Assembly: GCF_024323335.1 (NCBI RefSeq)
Contig: NC_066584.1
Span: forward strand, 420,089,819 to 420,153,818
Length of the DNA: 64,000 nt
Direction of reading: 5' to 3'
Origin: Lathyrus oleraceus
Taxonomy: Eukaryota; Streptophyta; Magnoliopsida; Fabales; Fabaceae
Shown here: one piece after another, positions 9,540 to 20,904 of the stretch
Numbering within the stretch: position 1 is the stretch's first letter
How the letters are laid out: each line of letters opens with the position of its first letter
Program-made: the position numbers and the translations under genes
Notes under the pieces: model-generated
Database searches by the model: none
What the model was told of the DNA's origin: nothing
Seen by the model: only the letters and a program-made list of their open reading frames with translations

Positions 9540-10860
9540 ACGTCGTTCTCCTTCCCTAGTGAAGTTTTCTCCTCTCCATTGGTGTCGATAAACGTCGAGT
9601 TTTTCCCAACCGTCTGTTGACGTTTGGTTGAGTCTTGTTCTCCCGCCCCGGAAGGGTCACCTCTCCGTTGGTTTTGGTAAACGATGAGTTTCTTCCCGAT
9701 CGTCCGTTGACGATTGGCTGTGTTCATATATCCCCAGAAGAGTTACCTCTCCGGTGGTTTCGATAAACGCTGAGTTTTTCCTATGCGTCCGATGACGTGT
9801 AGTTGTTTATTCCCCACAGATCATTTGTCAATGACTGTTGATTCCCCTCAGAGTTACCTCTCTGTTGGTTTCGATAAACGTCGAGTTTTTCCTAGTCGTC
9901 CGATGACGTCTAGTTGTACCCTTCCCCATGCAGAAGGGTTACCTCTCCGTTGGTTTCGATAAACGTTGAGTTTTTCTCAGTCGTCCGTTGACGTCTGATT
10001 GTATATCCTATTCCCCAGTCATTCATTAATGTCTGGTTGATTCCCAGCCAGAATTCCTAGTAGAGTCGTCAGTAGGCGTCCTATTCGGTTTTCGGTTGTG
10101 GTATCCCTTCCTTAGTGAAGTGGTTTATCCTTCTCCGTTGGTGTCGATAAACGTCGAGTTTTTCCTAGTCGTCCGTTGGTGTCTAGTCGTACCCTTCCCC
10201 ATGCGGATTTACCTCTCCGTTGGTTTCGATAAACGTTGAGTTTTTCTCAGTCGTCCGTTGACGTTTGATTGTACATCCTATTCCCCAGTCATTCATTAAT
10301 GTCTGGTCGATTCCCAGCCAGATTCCCCAGTAGAGTCGTCAGTAGGCGTCCTATTCGGTTTCTGGTTGTTGTATCTCTTCCTTAGTGAAGTGTTCTCCTT
10401 CTCCGTTGGTGTCGATAAACGTCGAGCTTCTCCCGTTCGTCCGTTGACGTCTGGTCGAGTTTTCTCCTTCTCCGTTGGTGTCGATAAACGTCGAGCTTCT
10501 CCCGTTCGTCATTGACGTCTGGTTGAGTTTTCTCCTTCTCCGTTGGTGTCGATAAACGTCGAGCTTCTCCCGTTCGTCCGTTGACGTCTGGTCGAGTCTT
10601 CCCCATTCATCCGTTGATGTCTGGTTACCTCTCCGTTGGTCTTGGTAAACGTTGAGTTTTTCCTGGTCGTCCCAGTAGAGTTACCTCTCCGTTGGTTTTG
10701 GTAAACGTTGAGTTTTTCCCATGACGTCCGTTGACGTATGGTTGTATCTCTTCCAGTTCATCCGTTGATGTCTGGTTACCTCTCCGTTGGTCTCGGTAAA
10801 CGTCGAGTTTTTCCTAGTTGTCCGTTGGCATCTAGTGGTGATTTCTGTTCCCATTCAGCG
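9540..10860 (+). repeat. Tandem repeat array in Ogre-A 3' UTR
   Basis: Diverged units of roughly 80-100 bases, each containing CTCCGTTGGT, TCGATAAACG, GAGTTTTTC and CGTTGACGTCTGG. A longer unit of about 270 bases is superimposed: the block at 10021-10110 (ATTCATTAAT, GTCAGTAGGCGTCC) recurs at 10291-10380. Tandem arrays in the hypervariable 3' UTR of Tat/Ogre elements are known and have been proposed as seeds of satellites. The same unit forms the array in Ogre-C. Confidence 0.85.
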
Positions 10861-11056
10861 TCTCGTGATGTCTGGATGTGGTCGTATCCTTGATAGAAAA
10901 ATCAAATCCCAGTAATAAATATCAGATCCCAGTGGACGTTTCCGTTGGTGGATCCCCGTATTGTGCAAATTTCTACGGTTCTTCGGTATTCAATCCCTGT
11001 TTACCCTGAAAGTCTGACAGCCGTTGCTCTCATCCATTCGGGTTCCCAGTTGATTG

Positions 11057-11068
11057 AATAGGGGCAGC
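11057..11068 (+). other. Polypurine tract of Ogre-A
   Basis: AATAGGGGCAGC directly precedes the TG of the LTR. The same block precedes the LTRs of C, D and E (AATAGGGG-C/T-A-G/T-C), which is why I call it the plus-strand primer. Confidence 0.85.
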
Positions 11069-12093
11069 TGTAGCACCTTAAATTTGCACCTCCCATTTTG
11101 TATATACATTTTCATTTTAGGTCATTAACATTAGCATTGTCCACTGCATAACATTGCATTGTCCATTGCCCAAGTGCAAGTTCATCAGTCAAGACTGGTT
11201 AGGAGGATCAGTCAAGCAAGCAAGCAAGTGCAATTCCTATTGAAGCAAAGCCCTAAAGTTGGTTCAACATGTTCATCTGACCTAGGGATCATTTTGAAGT
11301 GGTTTGGCCAAAGATTGGATGCTCAGAAGTCACCAGTCATTGCACGATGCATCTAAAACCCTAGAAAGTCAACTGTGGTCAACTGTGCCTGAAATCAAGG
11401 ATTTGAAGGTGGGAGATGGTTTTAAAGGCCTCATTCATGTCAATACAAGTCTCATTTGACATTACAAAGATCAACATTGAAGAATTTGAGGTCAGATGAA
11501 AAGTTTCCAAAAATAGTAAGTGACCTGTAATTGGAAATTGCCAAAAATGGAAAGGTCTTCTCCTCAAATTTACATCATCATACAAGCTTCAAATGAAATT
11601 TTGTCCAACATGAAAGTTGAAGCTCTTGCTCTCACCTTTCCAAAAAGTCCAAGAACATGAATTTCTCATGTGTGGTTGGCAAGTTATGATCAAATCATTG
11701 TCAAGATATTTTGAACTTCAAAGTGGGATAACTTTTGCACCAATTGGCCAATTTGAGTGGGGTTTCTTGCTACAATCTCCATTTGACATGCTCTATCCAA
11801 ATCATTCATTACATTTCACCAAAAATCATCACATAAAAATGGCATTTTCAAGGTGAATTGAATTTTAAGAAGGGAGGGAAAAAAGTGACTTTCAAAACTA
11901 AGCATTTTCCATGCATTCCAAGCTTGGCATTTGGTCTTAAATGATATTTGGAGGGTGTTTGGCCAATAATTCGTGTACTGTAGCAAGGCATTGCATACAT
12001 GAGGGTGGCATGACCATTTGTACATAAACTTGCATTTTCACTAATCACTTTGATTTTGGCTAAGCTTGATTAGCAAAGTTGATTAACAGCACC

Positions 12094-12100
12094 TATATAT
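12094..12100 (+). promoter_or_regulatory. TATA-like box in Ogre-A LTR
   Basis: TATATAT lies at the position aligned with TATAAAA of the Ogre-C LTR (23395); a conserved CAGATCTAG follows about 50 bases downstream in both. It probably marks the U3/R boundary. Confidence 0.5.
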
Positions 12101-15100
12101 TGTTAATCCTAACTGAATTTCTGATTAACACTTCATTCAAACAGATCTAGATCCAAAAAATCACCAATTCTCTCAACTTTTCCTCTTGATTTTTTCTGCA
12201 AATCTTCATAGAACTTGCATTGATCTTTGTTGTTCCAACATACACAAGCCTATTGGAGTTGAATTGAAGCAAGGAATCGCCACTGTTAAGCAGAATCGTG
12301 GACTGTTGCTTTAAGGTTCATCAATGGCAATTGGAAATTAGAGCTACATCCAGCACAATTGAGCATCCAGCATCCTTCCATTCATCAACATAAGCATCAA
12401 AGAGCATCTGTTTCATGCTTACACGTCCAAAAAACTCCAAATCCAATTCTGCATCAACTTGAAGGTTAGATTTCGAATCATGCCATTGCTGAAATTATGA
12501 TGTGCATTCTATAGATCTTTCCATGTGGATTAGCCTGAGCTTTGTAGTTTTAGATTTCATCAAGTATTGAGTGAGATATTGTGAATCTAAGTTTGAGATG
12601 CAAAACTATTTCTGTTCGATCCAAGCAATATAGTGAGAATTAAGACAAATCATGTTAGGATTGTTGTTGTGCTTGAGAATATGAAGCTATTGATGTGTTC
12701 AATTTTGATTTTGGTGATATTTGTTCATATGCTGGAAATCTGATGAAGAACATGATGAATATGTTCAAGAACCATTGCCAGATCGTGTTTGATCCATATA
12801 TTCGTGTATCTGCATGTAATTTGTGTTTGTGTCCCATGCTTCCAATGAGATTATGCCACGTACTTTAGTAAAACGCAGCGCTTCAGGTAGCGCGCCTTGG
12901 TTTGAAAACCGGCTCTGTTCGATCCTCCGCTAAGGCAAATCCATTTTAGGCCTTGGCATTTTTTCTCTTGTATACTTCACATGTTCATATCACTTGTTTC
13001 ATGATTTTTGATTTTTTTCTTTACATTCCAAAATTCATAACTTCTTGAATATTTGTCCAATTAACATGAGGTTTTTTCCATTGTGTTCTTTGTGATCTCT
13101 AGTTTTTTTGATGATTTTTATGAAAATTGTGCACGTGTGGATTTCTGTTTTGGCTAGGGTTTGCTCATACATGTCATTTGTTGCACATTGCTTGCTATTT
13201 TGCTCATGAAATAATGATGCTTAATTGGATGGAGCTGAAACTTTGTATGCATAAACTAGACACCTTGAGGAGCATTTTGGTATATAGTTTGTGATTTTTG
13301 CATTCCTGGTTTGTGAGATATGACCTAATCATTGAAGGTGTGACAATGTGTGTCACACCATTTCTTGTCCAACTTGTGGATTTTTGTTACCATGCCATAT
13401 GAACTCATAATGATCTGAATTTGTGCATGTTGATTCTTCTGGATGTTAAGTTTGCTTGTGAATTTTCCTGGAAATTTTGTATGGATTTCCTATTTGTTTG
13501 AGAATTTCTCCCCTATTTGACCAATTGTGGACTTTTTGTGAGTCATGATCTTATTTGATTTGTGAAATTCTGGTTGTTTATTGGATGGACATGAAATTTG
13601 GCATGTGTATTATAGACATCTTGAAGTTTGTCATGGCTTTGATTTGGTTCATTTATCTTATGCCAATTCTGTTTTGTGCTTGCTTGAAGTTGATGCATGT
13701 TTTGGTGCCTTGTATAAGCTTGTTTGAGTATGCTTTGACTTGATGATTTTAATTGACTTGCTTCCCCTTGTCCAAATGACTTGAAATTTGGTGTGATGAT
13801 CATGTTATGAATGCTGTTTGACCATTAATTTTTTGGGGATTTATTGAAATGTTTTTGAGTTGATTTGAATTGGATCTTTCTGTTTGGTCCTATGAGGTTC
13901 TAAATTGCATGCTTTGTACTCTTTGCCTTATGAAATGATCTTAGTGAATGATATGAACATGAGACCACTTGGATTTGTTTCTTATTTGATTGATCTTGAT
14001 TTTTGATAAGTTTCATGTTCTGTTTTGGTTTATTGCTCCCATTTTGACCCTAGGCCAAGTCCTAGTGGTTAGTGCTTAATGTTTGAGCTTTGTTTCAAGT
14101 CAAAGAGCACAATTGCTTATGCTTAATGATGTGCACTCAATTGGAGTTTGGTTTATTGCTTGTTTATGACTAACTTTGAGTTTGTTTTGTAGGCATTGAG
14201 ACTTATGCTTAGGCCTTGTGGCTTGCACCTTTGTGCATTGATGCTTGTTATCTGTTTGTGCTGTGGACTTGTAATTGTCTGTTTGCTTTTTGTTTGTCTG
14301 GTATACTGATTATGTTGGATTAATTTAGGTACCTTAGTTGCTATAGTTCCCTTGTGAACTTGTGTTTGCTTTGCTTGCTAGCTTGAGCATTGAGGTATAA
14401 TGATCTCTTCTCCATGTAGTCTGGAAGACCTGGCCTGTTACTTGGCCAGGCACCTGTCTGAAGTCCTCCTTAAGAGGCGATGCTTGTGCTTGTTTACTTT
14501 TGTCCCAAGCAGGAAAAGTCCTTTGATAAGGCAATTGGCAGATAAAAGAGATGTGCAATCCATCTCCTGCTAGTCAGTGTGTCTTCCCTTTGCTCACATT
14601 ACAGGTTGATGCATTGTGGATCCTAACCCAAGATCTCAGTTGAGTCAGTGTCATATGTGTAGAAGGGTTCCCACTTTCTGAACCCACACATTCTTGTCTT
14701 AAGCTCTCCCTGACCAGGGATAAGAGCTGTGAAGTCCTATCTTCACTCCCCATTTCATCTGGCTTCACCTTGACTCTCAATGTTAAGGTTAAGAGCTAAC
14801 ATCACCCTGATACAGTTGTGTTGCTCTTGCAACCTAACCCTTGTGTGAGCCCACTTTGTGTGTATATAGTGTGTGCTATTTGTGATTGTTTGCTTTGCTT
14901 TGCCTGTGCTGTATAGGATAGTTTGCTCCGTGCAAGTTAGATAGCAACCTTAACTTAGGGATGATTATGCATGATAACATCTAGGCTCGAGTTAGTCTCC
15001 CTAGTTGTGTCTCCCTCTGTTATCTGGTTAGGCTAGTCCTTTGTCCCTGCGTAGGGGAACTACGTCGCCCTGATCCTCATACCAGATGAGGTACGTAGGC

Positions 15101-15160
15101 AGGAGATGAGCTGATCTCTCCGGGCGCCCGTTTTGTTTTGTCTTTGTATGTGTTAGGAGA

Positions 15161-15350
15161 TGGATGTAAGCCCAGCGATTGACATTCCGTATCCTCTTGT
15201 TGTGTGCTTGGAGTCCAATGTAAGCCCAGCGATTGGCATTTGGTTTCCAGTGTGCGTGTGTTTGGTTCGAAGTCTGATGTAAGTCCAGCGATTGGCATTC
15301 GGATTCCAGGTTTGCCTGTTTGTGTGGAGTTTGTCGTAAGCCCAGCGATT
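15161..15350 (+). repeat. Four-copy ~57 bp repeat near the end of the Ogre-A LTR
   Basis: GTAAGCCCAGCGATTGGCA recurs at about 15166, 15220, 15279 and 15336, each followed by a TTTCC-type segment. Ogre-C has three copies at the same place. Confidence 0.8.
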
Positions 15351-15849
15351 GGCAGTCGATTTCCCGTGTTGTTTTGTCTTGCGTGCGTGAGCCGAGCTAC
15401 GGATGCTCTGATTCTTCTTAGTCCAAGAAGATACGTATGCATAGGATGCGATATCCTAGCGAGCATGGTTTTTCCTCCCGTCCGAACTACTTCGACTCTG
15501 ATGTCTATGCTTGATAGACTAAGTAGGCCCAGGATGCGATATCCTGCCGAGTCCGTCTTGTTTGTTTTCTTGTGTCACTTCCAGCCAGTGTCTGTTTGTT
15601 TGTTTGAGCAGTTTTTAGCAACCATTTTCCTTCCTTTTGTGCGTGGATCCCGTCGAGTACGACGGATGCGTAGGGGTGCTAATACCTTCCCTTCGCATAA
15701 CCGACTCCCGATCCCATCTCTCTTTGGTCGCGAGACCATGTCTTTTCCAGGTTTACTTCGAGCGTTTCCTTTCCCTCTTTTGGGATAAATAACGCACGGT
15801 GGCGGCTCTGTTGTCTTGTTTTCCCGCCGGTTTTTCGCGTAATGCGACA

Positions 15850-15938
15850 ACCGCGAGCTTGAGTCGTGGATAAAGTCGTGCGTACCAGGGAACTGGAAGG
15901 CCTCAAAGATCGCCACTGTCCCTCATCCTGAAGTGTAG
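15850..15938 (+). pseudogene. Ogre-C gag C-terminal fragment
   Basis: Only the last 28 or so codons remain. In frame they read SWIKSCVPGNWKASKIA and end with TAG at 15936, matching the WVRP-PGEV tail of the A and B gag products. The rest of gag lies left of Ogre-A, outside the window. This fragment identifies the host of the A insertion. Confidence 0.65.
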
Positions 15939-16179
15939 TATTTCTGTTTTTCAATTTTGTTTGCATGAAAGCCATACGTTTTGCCCGAAACGTAATGGTC
16001 CATTGTAAGGGCCATCTCATGTGTTTCATTGTGCAACATTTTGCATCAGTAATAGATGGATGTTTTGTGATTAAAAGCGGTGTTCCCTGTTTTTCATTTG
16101 TTTTTGCAGTTTAAAAAATAAAAATGGCAATGTTTATTTTCATTTTTCTTTCCTTTTGATTTGTCTTGTTCCGACCTCA
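15939..16179 (+). other. Ogre-C intron remnant
   Basis: This aligns with the A intron: CGTTTTGCCCGAAACGTAAT, a conserved GGGCCATCTCATG-like block and an AT-rich end. The acceptor TGCAG of A and B is replaced by CTCAA before the aligned exon start AAGTGATT, so this copy probably cannot splice normally. Confidence 0.55.
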
Positions 16180-18090
16180 AAAGTGATTATCCTCTGGATC
16201 TCATTGATAACAATTCGGTTACACCTTTGTATGACTTCGACAATCCGATCTATCATGCCGAAGAATAAGGCGAAGAAGATTGTGATCTGCTGGAATTAGC
16301 CAGGTTGTTAAGACAAGAGGAGAAGGTGATTCAACCGCACGAGGAGCGATTCAAGATTGATATTCCAGGCACCGCCGAGGTCTGGAAGTGAAAGTTGGGC
16401 CGCTTCAGGGGCTAATATAAAGAGCAGAACGGTAGCACTGTTAAAAGAGCATGTGGATACCCTCGCCTGGTCGTATCAGGATATGCCAGGGTCGGGTACC
16501 AATGTCGTTATACGCAAGCTACCATGGAGAGAAGACTGTCCTCTAGAGAAACAGAACGCCGGTGCCACGTATCAGAGTGACTTTGTTTCATGATATGATT
16601 CATCGTGGAATCAAATGCTATGTTGATGACATGATAGCAAAGTCCCAAGCAAAAGAGGGGCATCTGGTGGATCTGGCCAAGTTGTTTGATCGGTTGAGAC
16701 AACTCAGACTGAGGTTGAGTCCGAATCAGTACACTTGTGGAGTGCTGTCTGGTAAGTTGCCGAGGCTTATTGTGAACGAAAGAGGAATCGAGGTCGATCC
16801 TGCTAAAAAAAAAAAGAAAAAGAAAGAAAGAAAAGAAAAGAAAAGGAAAAAGCAATGCAAGAAAGGCCTGAACCAAAAAAAAAGCAAACGGAAAAAGAGC
16901 AAACGGTCAGGTGGATAATGATTGCCAAGGGGCATTAAAAGATAAAAGAATAAGTTGCAGGAACCTCTGATTCTGATGCGTCCTGTGGAAAGAACAACTG
17001 TTAATCTGGTACTTGACAGCCCTCGAGGGGTCTATGAGGTGTGTACTGGGTCAGCATGACGAGTCTGGTCGAAAAGAGCATGCAATTTACCTTAGCAAAG
17101 AGTTTATCGACTGTGAAACAATACATTCACTGCTCGAGAAAACTTGTTGTACTTTGGCATAGGCTGCTCGCCGACTGAGACAGTATATGCTGGTTCATAC
17201 CACTTTGTGGATTTCCAAGATGGATCCGATCAAGTATGCGTTTGAGAAGTCAGCATTAACCGGACGGGTTACGAGAGGGCAGATGATGTTGACTGAATAC
17301 AATATTCAGTACGCCTCTCAGAAAGCAATCAAGGGGAGTGTATTGTCCGATTACCTCGCCCCGCAACCCATTGAGGATTATCAACCAAGGAAGTTTGAGT
17401 TCCCTGATGAGGACATCTCGAGGTGCTCAAATCAAAAGATTGTGAGGAACCGATCCCGGAGGAGGGGCCTGACCCTGAATCCGAACGGATTCTGATGTCT
17501 GATGGGGGGAGGTTAATGTGGATGAGTTAGTGCCGTTTTGGTTACGCCGAAAAGATCCCACATTCCTTTTGTTGCCCGGATAACATTTGAATGCACCAAC
17601 AATGGTGGCTAAGTACGAAGCTTTTATCATGGGTATCGATCTTCGGTGCGTATGTCTACTAGGGCAACGCCGCGCTCGCTCGTGTATGGGATAGAAGTGG
17701 TATTACCTACTGAAGCCTAGATCCCATTGTGGAGAGTCCTGATGGATGGGAAATTAGGGAAGGCTGAGTGGATAAGGACTCGGTATGACGCGTTGAGCCT
17801 GACTAAGGAAAAGAGGCTGGCAGTTACTTGTCATGGGGCAGTTGTACCCAGTGAATGAAGCGTGTTGTTGACCGAAAAGAGCGACCTCGTGCGTACCACG
17901 TGGGAGAGCTGGTATTGAAAAGGATCCTTCCTCCTCAAGGCGATCAAGGGGCAAGTGGACACCCAATTATGAACGTTCATTCGTGGTCAAGAAGGTTTTC
18001 TCTGACAGAGCTTTGTTGTCAACGACCACGGATGACGAAGATTTTCCATCCCTTGTGAACGCGGACGCGGTTAAAAAATACTTCGTAAAA
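16180..18090 (+). pseudogene. Ogre-C pol remnant (RT, RNase H, integrase tail)
   Basis: Recognisable in pieces: the N-terminal PLYDFDNPIYHAEE, then stops and frameshifts. RT jumps from REDCPLEKQ to NAGATYQ at about 16554, losing some 370 bases of fingers and palm. CYVDDMIAKSQ survives at about 16619. After VDPAK the coding is replaced by an expanded AAG-type tract (16805-16865). RNase H pieces follow at 17030-17410. At about 17640 it jumps from the second RNase H to the late integrase (TRATPRSLVYG), losing roughly 1.1 kb including the DDE core. The stop after KKYF is also lost. Plainly dead. Confidence 0.85.
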
Positions 18091-18098
18091 GAGACCCG

Positions 18099-18293
18099 CT
18101 GGACGAAAAGAATAAAATAGTCCAGGCAAAAAAAGGGCATCCCGGCGAACCAAAAAAAGAAGAAGAGAAGGTTCGGGCAAAACTTAGGGATAAAGAAAGA
18201 AAAAACTGTACACCCGGCAAGTCGAAAACCCCACAAGGGCGACTTGGGCAAAAAAGGGTATCCCGGTGGACTGAAAACCCGAAAGGGCGGTCC
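18099..18293 (+). other. Four-hairpin RNA array (Ogre-C)
   Basis: Stems: CTGGAC 18099 with GTCCAG 18120; CGAACC 18146 with GGTTCG 18170; AAGTCG 18219 with CGACTT 18240; GGACTG 18268 with CGGTCC 18288. In the last, the T-A pair of A and B is a C-G pair, so the stem is kept by a double change. The array has survived while pol beside it decayed. Confidence 0.7.
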
Positions 18294-18860
18294 AGGCAAA
18301 AGAGGGACTGAAACGAACAACTGCGTCCAACATAATCGTTTGTGCTTAAGATATCTTGGATAATCCCCGACAGAGATTGATCGGAAGCGTCTTGTTCAGA
18401 GGACAGAAAGTGCGGAAAGTCTTGAGGACATATGGGGTGTAACCGAGTTGGAACCCGATGAGATCACGGTTCCACATTGCCATTAGGATAGATTTTTCCT
18501 TTTGTGCGCAATCACCTCTTTTCAGGGATTGCTTCCTGTGTGTTGCTCGGTTCTGAGCCACCTTTTTGTTTCAGTCAGTAAATGCATGTTCAGTCAAATA
18601 ATTTTGTTTTTGTTTTCATTACCGCTTTGATTGCGAAAACATCCGTTTATTTTTTATAAGAATATTTGCATTTTGAAACATAGAGGTCCCTTCCGATGCA
18701 TGCTTATAAGATTGGAATCTGGAAATCTTATTCGGAAGTTTGAGTGACCTAGGTGTCGAAAGTTTGGCACGCCTGGGGCACGCTTTTATCTAACGATCTC
18801 TTTTGCAGGTGCTGTTAGCTATGATTCACTCACTTGCAGGTTGTGATGTGAAATATTTTG
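18294..18860 (+). other. Ogre-C 3' UTR, unassigned
   Basis: Homologous to 7499-8020 of Ogre-A (GTGCGCAATCACCTC and flanks at 18505). No coding or repeat signal seen. Confidence 0.55.
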
Positions 18861-19810
18861 ACAAGAGATCCCCGCAGAGTCCAATCAGGGGCAAGGGATA
18901 GAAAGACGACGAAAGATGGACGACGATCCTAGAGGGCAATCAAGAAGACTCTTCAAAGTCTGCAGACTAGAGAGGTAGCCCGAATCTGAGGAGATCGTTT
19001 GTCTCGAAGCAGAATGAAGCCGAGAATACCAGATGAATCAGAAGAGACTGGATGAGTCTAGGAGCTCTCAAAAGTGGAAAGTCAACACTGTGGTGGAATG
19101 GTGAATACCAGTGTTCGACGAGTCGACGGGCAGTCCGTGTCCAATAGGCCGTATCTCCCCAGTGGGTTTGAGAGTGTTATCTCCCTAGCAGATTCGAGAT
19201 CAGTGTCTCCTCAGCAAGTCTGAAGGTTACTGTCTTCCCAGCAGAGGTTGTGTTGATGGTTTTCCCCCAGCAAGGTCCCCAAGCGGATCGGGTTCGGTGA
19301 AATTATCCCCAGTAGAGATAGGCATTGGTTGCCTCCCCTAGCAGGGTAATCCCCAAGCAGTTCGGGTTCGATGGAGGTCATCCCCAGCAGGGTGGAAATT
19401 GACGTGGTATTGAGATCCTCAGCATAGTGCCTGGAGCTCCCCGGTGTTGTTTCTGGAGGAGATGTGTTTTTATGCATTCATCATTTAGATAAGCATAGCA
19501 TATTGCATCATTAGTGCGTAGCATTTCCATGATCATGGGGCATTGCGCTAAAAAAACTCATGCATCAGCATTGCAAACATATCCATTAGCCCTAGGCCGT
19601 GGTGACCATCCGAGAATGGGTTGTCGGAAAGAGTTTAGCATCGCGCCATTGGATCGATTTAAGAATTGGGTTCCCCAGCATGGTTGAGAGGTTGGTGTTT
19701 TCCCAACATGTGACTCCTTAGTTGAGTGGGTATCCCCAACAATGTTACTCCCCACAAAATTGGTAGCATCTTGCAAGCTTGGATCGATTCCCCTAGCAGA
19801 TGTGAGTGTG
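18861..19810 (+). repeat. tRNA-3'-end-like motifs in Ogre-C 3' UTR
   Basis: Degenerate TCCCCAGCAGAGT-type motifs are scattered in sense orientation: about ten in 19155-19440 and several more in 19670-19800, with one at 18868 (CCCCGCAGAGTCC). Sparser than in Ogre-A, as expected of an older copy. Confidence 0.65.
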
Positions 19811-20104
19811 TCTGATCTCTCCATATAGAGTCGACCCCTTAGGCAGAAAGTGTCTGTCATTTCCTTCTGCACTCCCCGATGAGTTATATCCTCGTGGATG
19901 ACAGTTGTTTCCGTTCCCTCCCTGCACACATAACGGGATGGGTTTTCCCTGTTGAGTTCTTTCCTCATTAGGATGAGTCTTGATTCAGTTTGCCTTTTGG
20001 ATCGATCCTAAACTGGCTTCCTTGTGGCTGTCTCTTGTGCTTCCCTGTGGTATAAATGAATAGTTGCTCTCTAACCGGCACTCATTCATCTTATCCTCAG
20101 CGGA

Positions 20105-20330
20105 ATTTGTGGCTTCTACCTACGAACCGGTAGTTGTAAGTCCTATCTTTGTGGTCTTCTACCTACTAACCGGTAGTTTTAAATCCCACTTTCATCCCCT
20201 GGCAGAGGTAACCTTTGTGGTTCATTCTGGTTGTCAGCGGAATTTGTTGGCTTCTACCTACGAACCAGTAGTTGTAAGTCCTATCTTTGTGGTTTTCTAC
20301 CTACTAACTGATAGATGTAATCCCCTCTTT
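20105..20330 (+). repeat. CTACC...ACCGGTAG repeats in Ogre-C 3' UTR
   Basis: Four copies of a CTACCTA-C/T-GAACCGGTAG-like motif, each followed by TTGTAAGTCC or a variant. The related motif CCCAGTAACCGGTA is reiterated in Ogre-D and, inverted, in Ogre-E, so this module is shared across LTR subfamilies. The intervening 19811-20104 and 20331-20904 stretches are non-coding; 20625-20680 matches D at 42035-42085. Confidence 0.65.
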
Positions 20331-20904
20331 ATGGTTATCATTATCCCGTTTTGGTATTGATATTCCTTTCCCCTTTTGGGTATTTGCTTTGAGTAAGCAA
20401 TCTTATCCCCAGCGGGTCTTCCCCTTCCTTTTGGATAATTGCTCCTAGTAAGCAATTTTATCCTCAGCGGGTCCTCTTTCATTCACCGTTTTCCGGTAAT
20501 GTGTGTGGTTTCCCCTTGTGATTGGTCATCTTTACATATCTAGTCTCGGTATCCCGATGCCTTTCTTTTCGGTTGATTTATCCGTTTAACAACCTACAAC
20601 CCGGTTAGGATAATCTTCCATGCGAGTATATTATCTACGTTTTGACGGCTATAGATAATATATCTCATGCGCTCTTTGGTTGAACCCTTTGTTTGTTTCC
20701 CCAACTGAGTAAGATTCGTATTCCTTGGGGAATCGAATGTCCATCCTCTAACAAGACTGCTTTTCTAGCCCTCTTCAGGATGATGAGTGTTTTGGAATAC
20801 AAACCAATTCACGCTTTGGTCGGTCACCTGTTTTATGCCTACAACCCGGTATCCTTGGTGTTCCTTCCTGTCTGCTCCCTGTCGTGACCTTGATCCCCAG
20901 TGAG

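Larger units (their letters stand above)
1..15849 (+). mobile_element. Ogre-A: Ty3/gypsy Tat-lineage retrotransposon, 5' part outside window
   Basis: An autonomous-type layout is visible: gag-pro, intron, RT/RNase H/aRNase H/integrase, long repetitive 3' UTR, polypurine tract and 3' LTR. The dual RNase H, the intron and the giant LTR are marks of Ogre elements of legumes. The 5' LTR, PBS and ORF1 lie left of the window. The 3' LTR ends in CA at 15849, where it abuts the gag tail of Ogre-C, so A appears to have inserted into C. Two point lesions in pol (TGA at 4681, integrase Asp to Asn at 6637) make this copy non-autonomous as read. The flanking duplication cannot be checked because the left end is not present. 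Confidence 0.9.
11069..15849 (+). repeat. 3' LTR of Ogre-A (4781 bp)
   Basis: It starts TGTAGCACCT after the polypurine tract and ends GCGTAATGCGACA at 15849; both limits match the LTR of Ogre-C (22393-27122), with which it shares its length class and module order despite many substitutions and indels. It contains a TATA-like site, a stem-loop at 13337-13359 (GGTGTGACA/TGTCACACC), a four-copy repeat at 15161-15350 and hairpins such as CCTCAT-ACCAG-ATGAGG near 15076. Reading frames inside it are not conserved and are not genes. Confidence 0.88.

Noticed and set aside
15204..15788. 194-codon frame in the Ogre-A LTR
   Set aside because: It reads through the four-copy LTR repeat, has no match in the homologous C LTR as one frame, and opposes an equally meaningless antisense frame.
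16805..16865. Poly(A)-like tract as the tail of a non-LTR retroposon
   Set aside because: RT homology continues on both sides in the same element, so it is an internal microsatellite.
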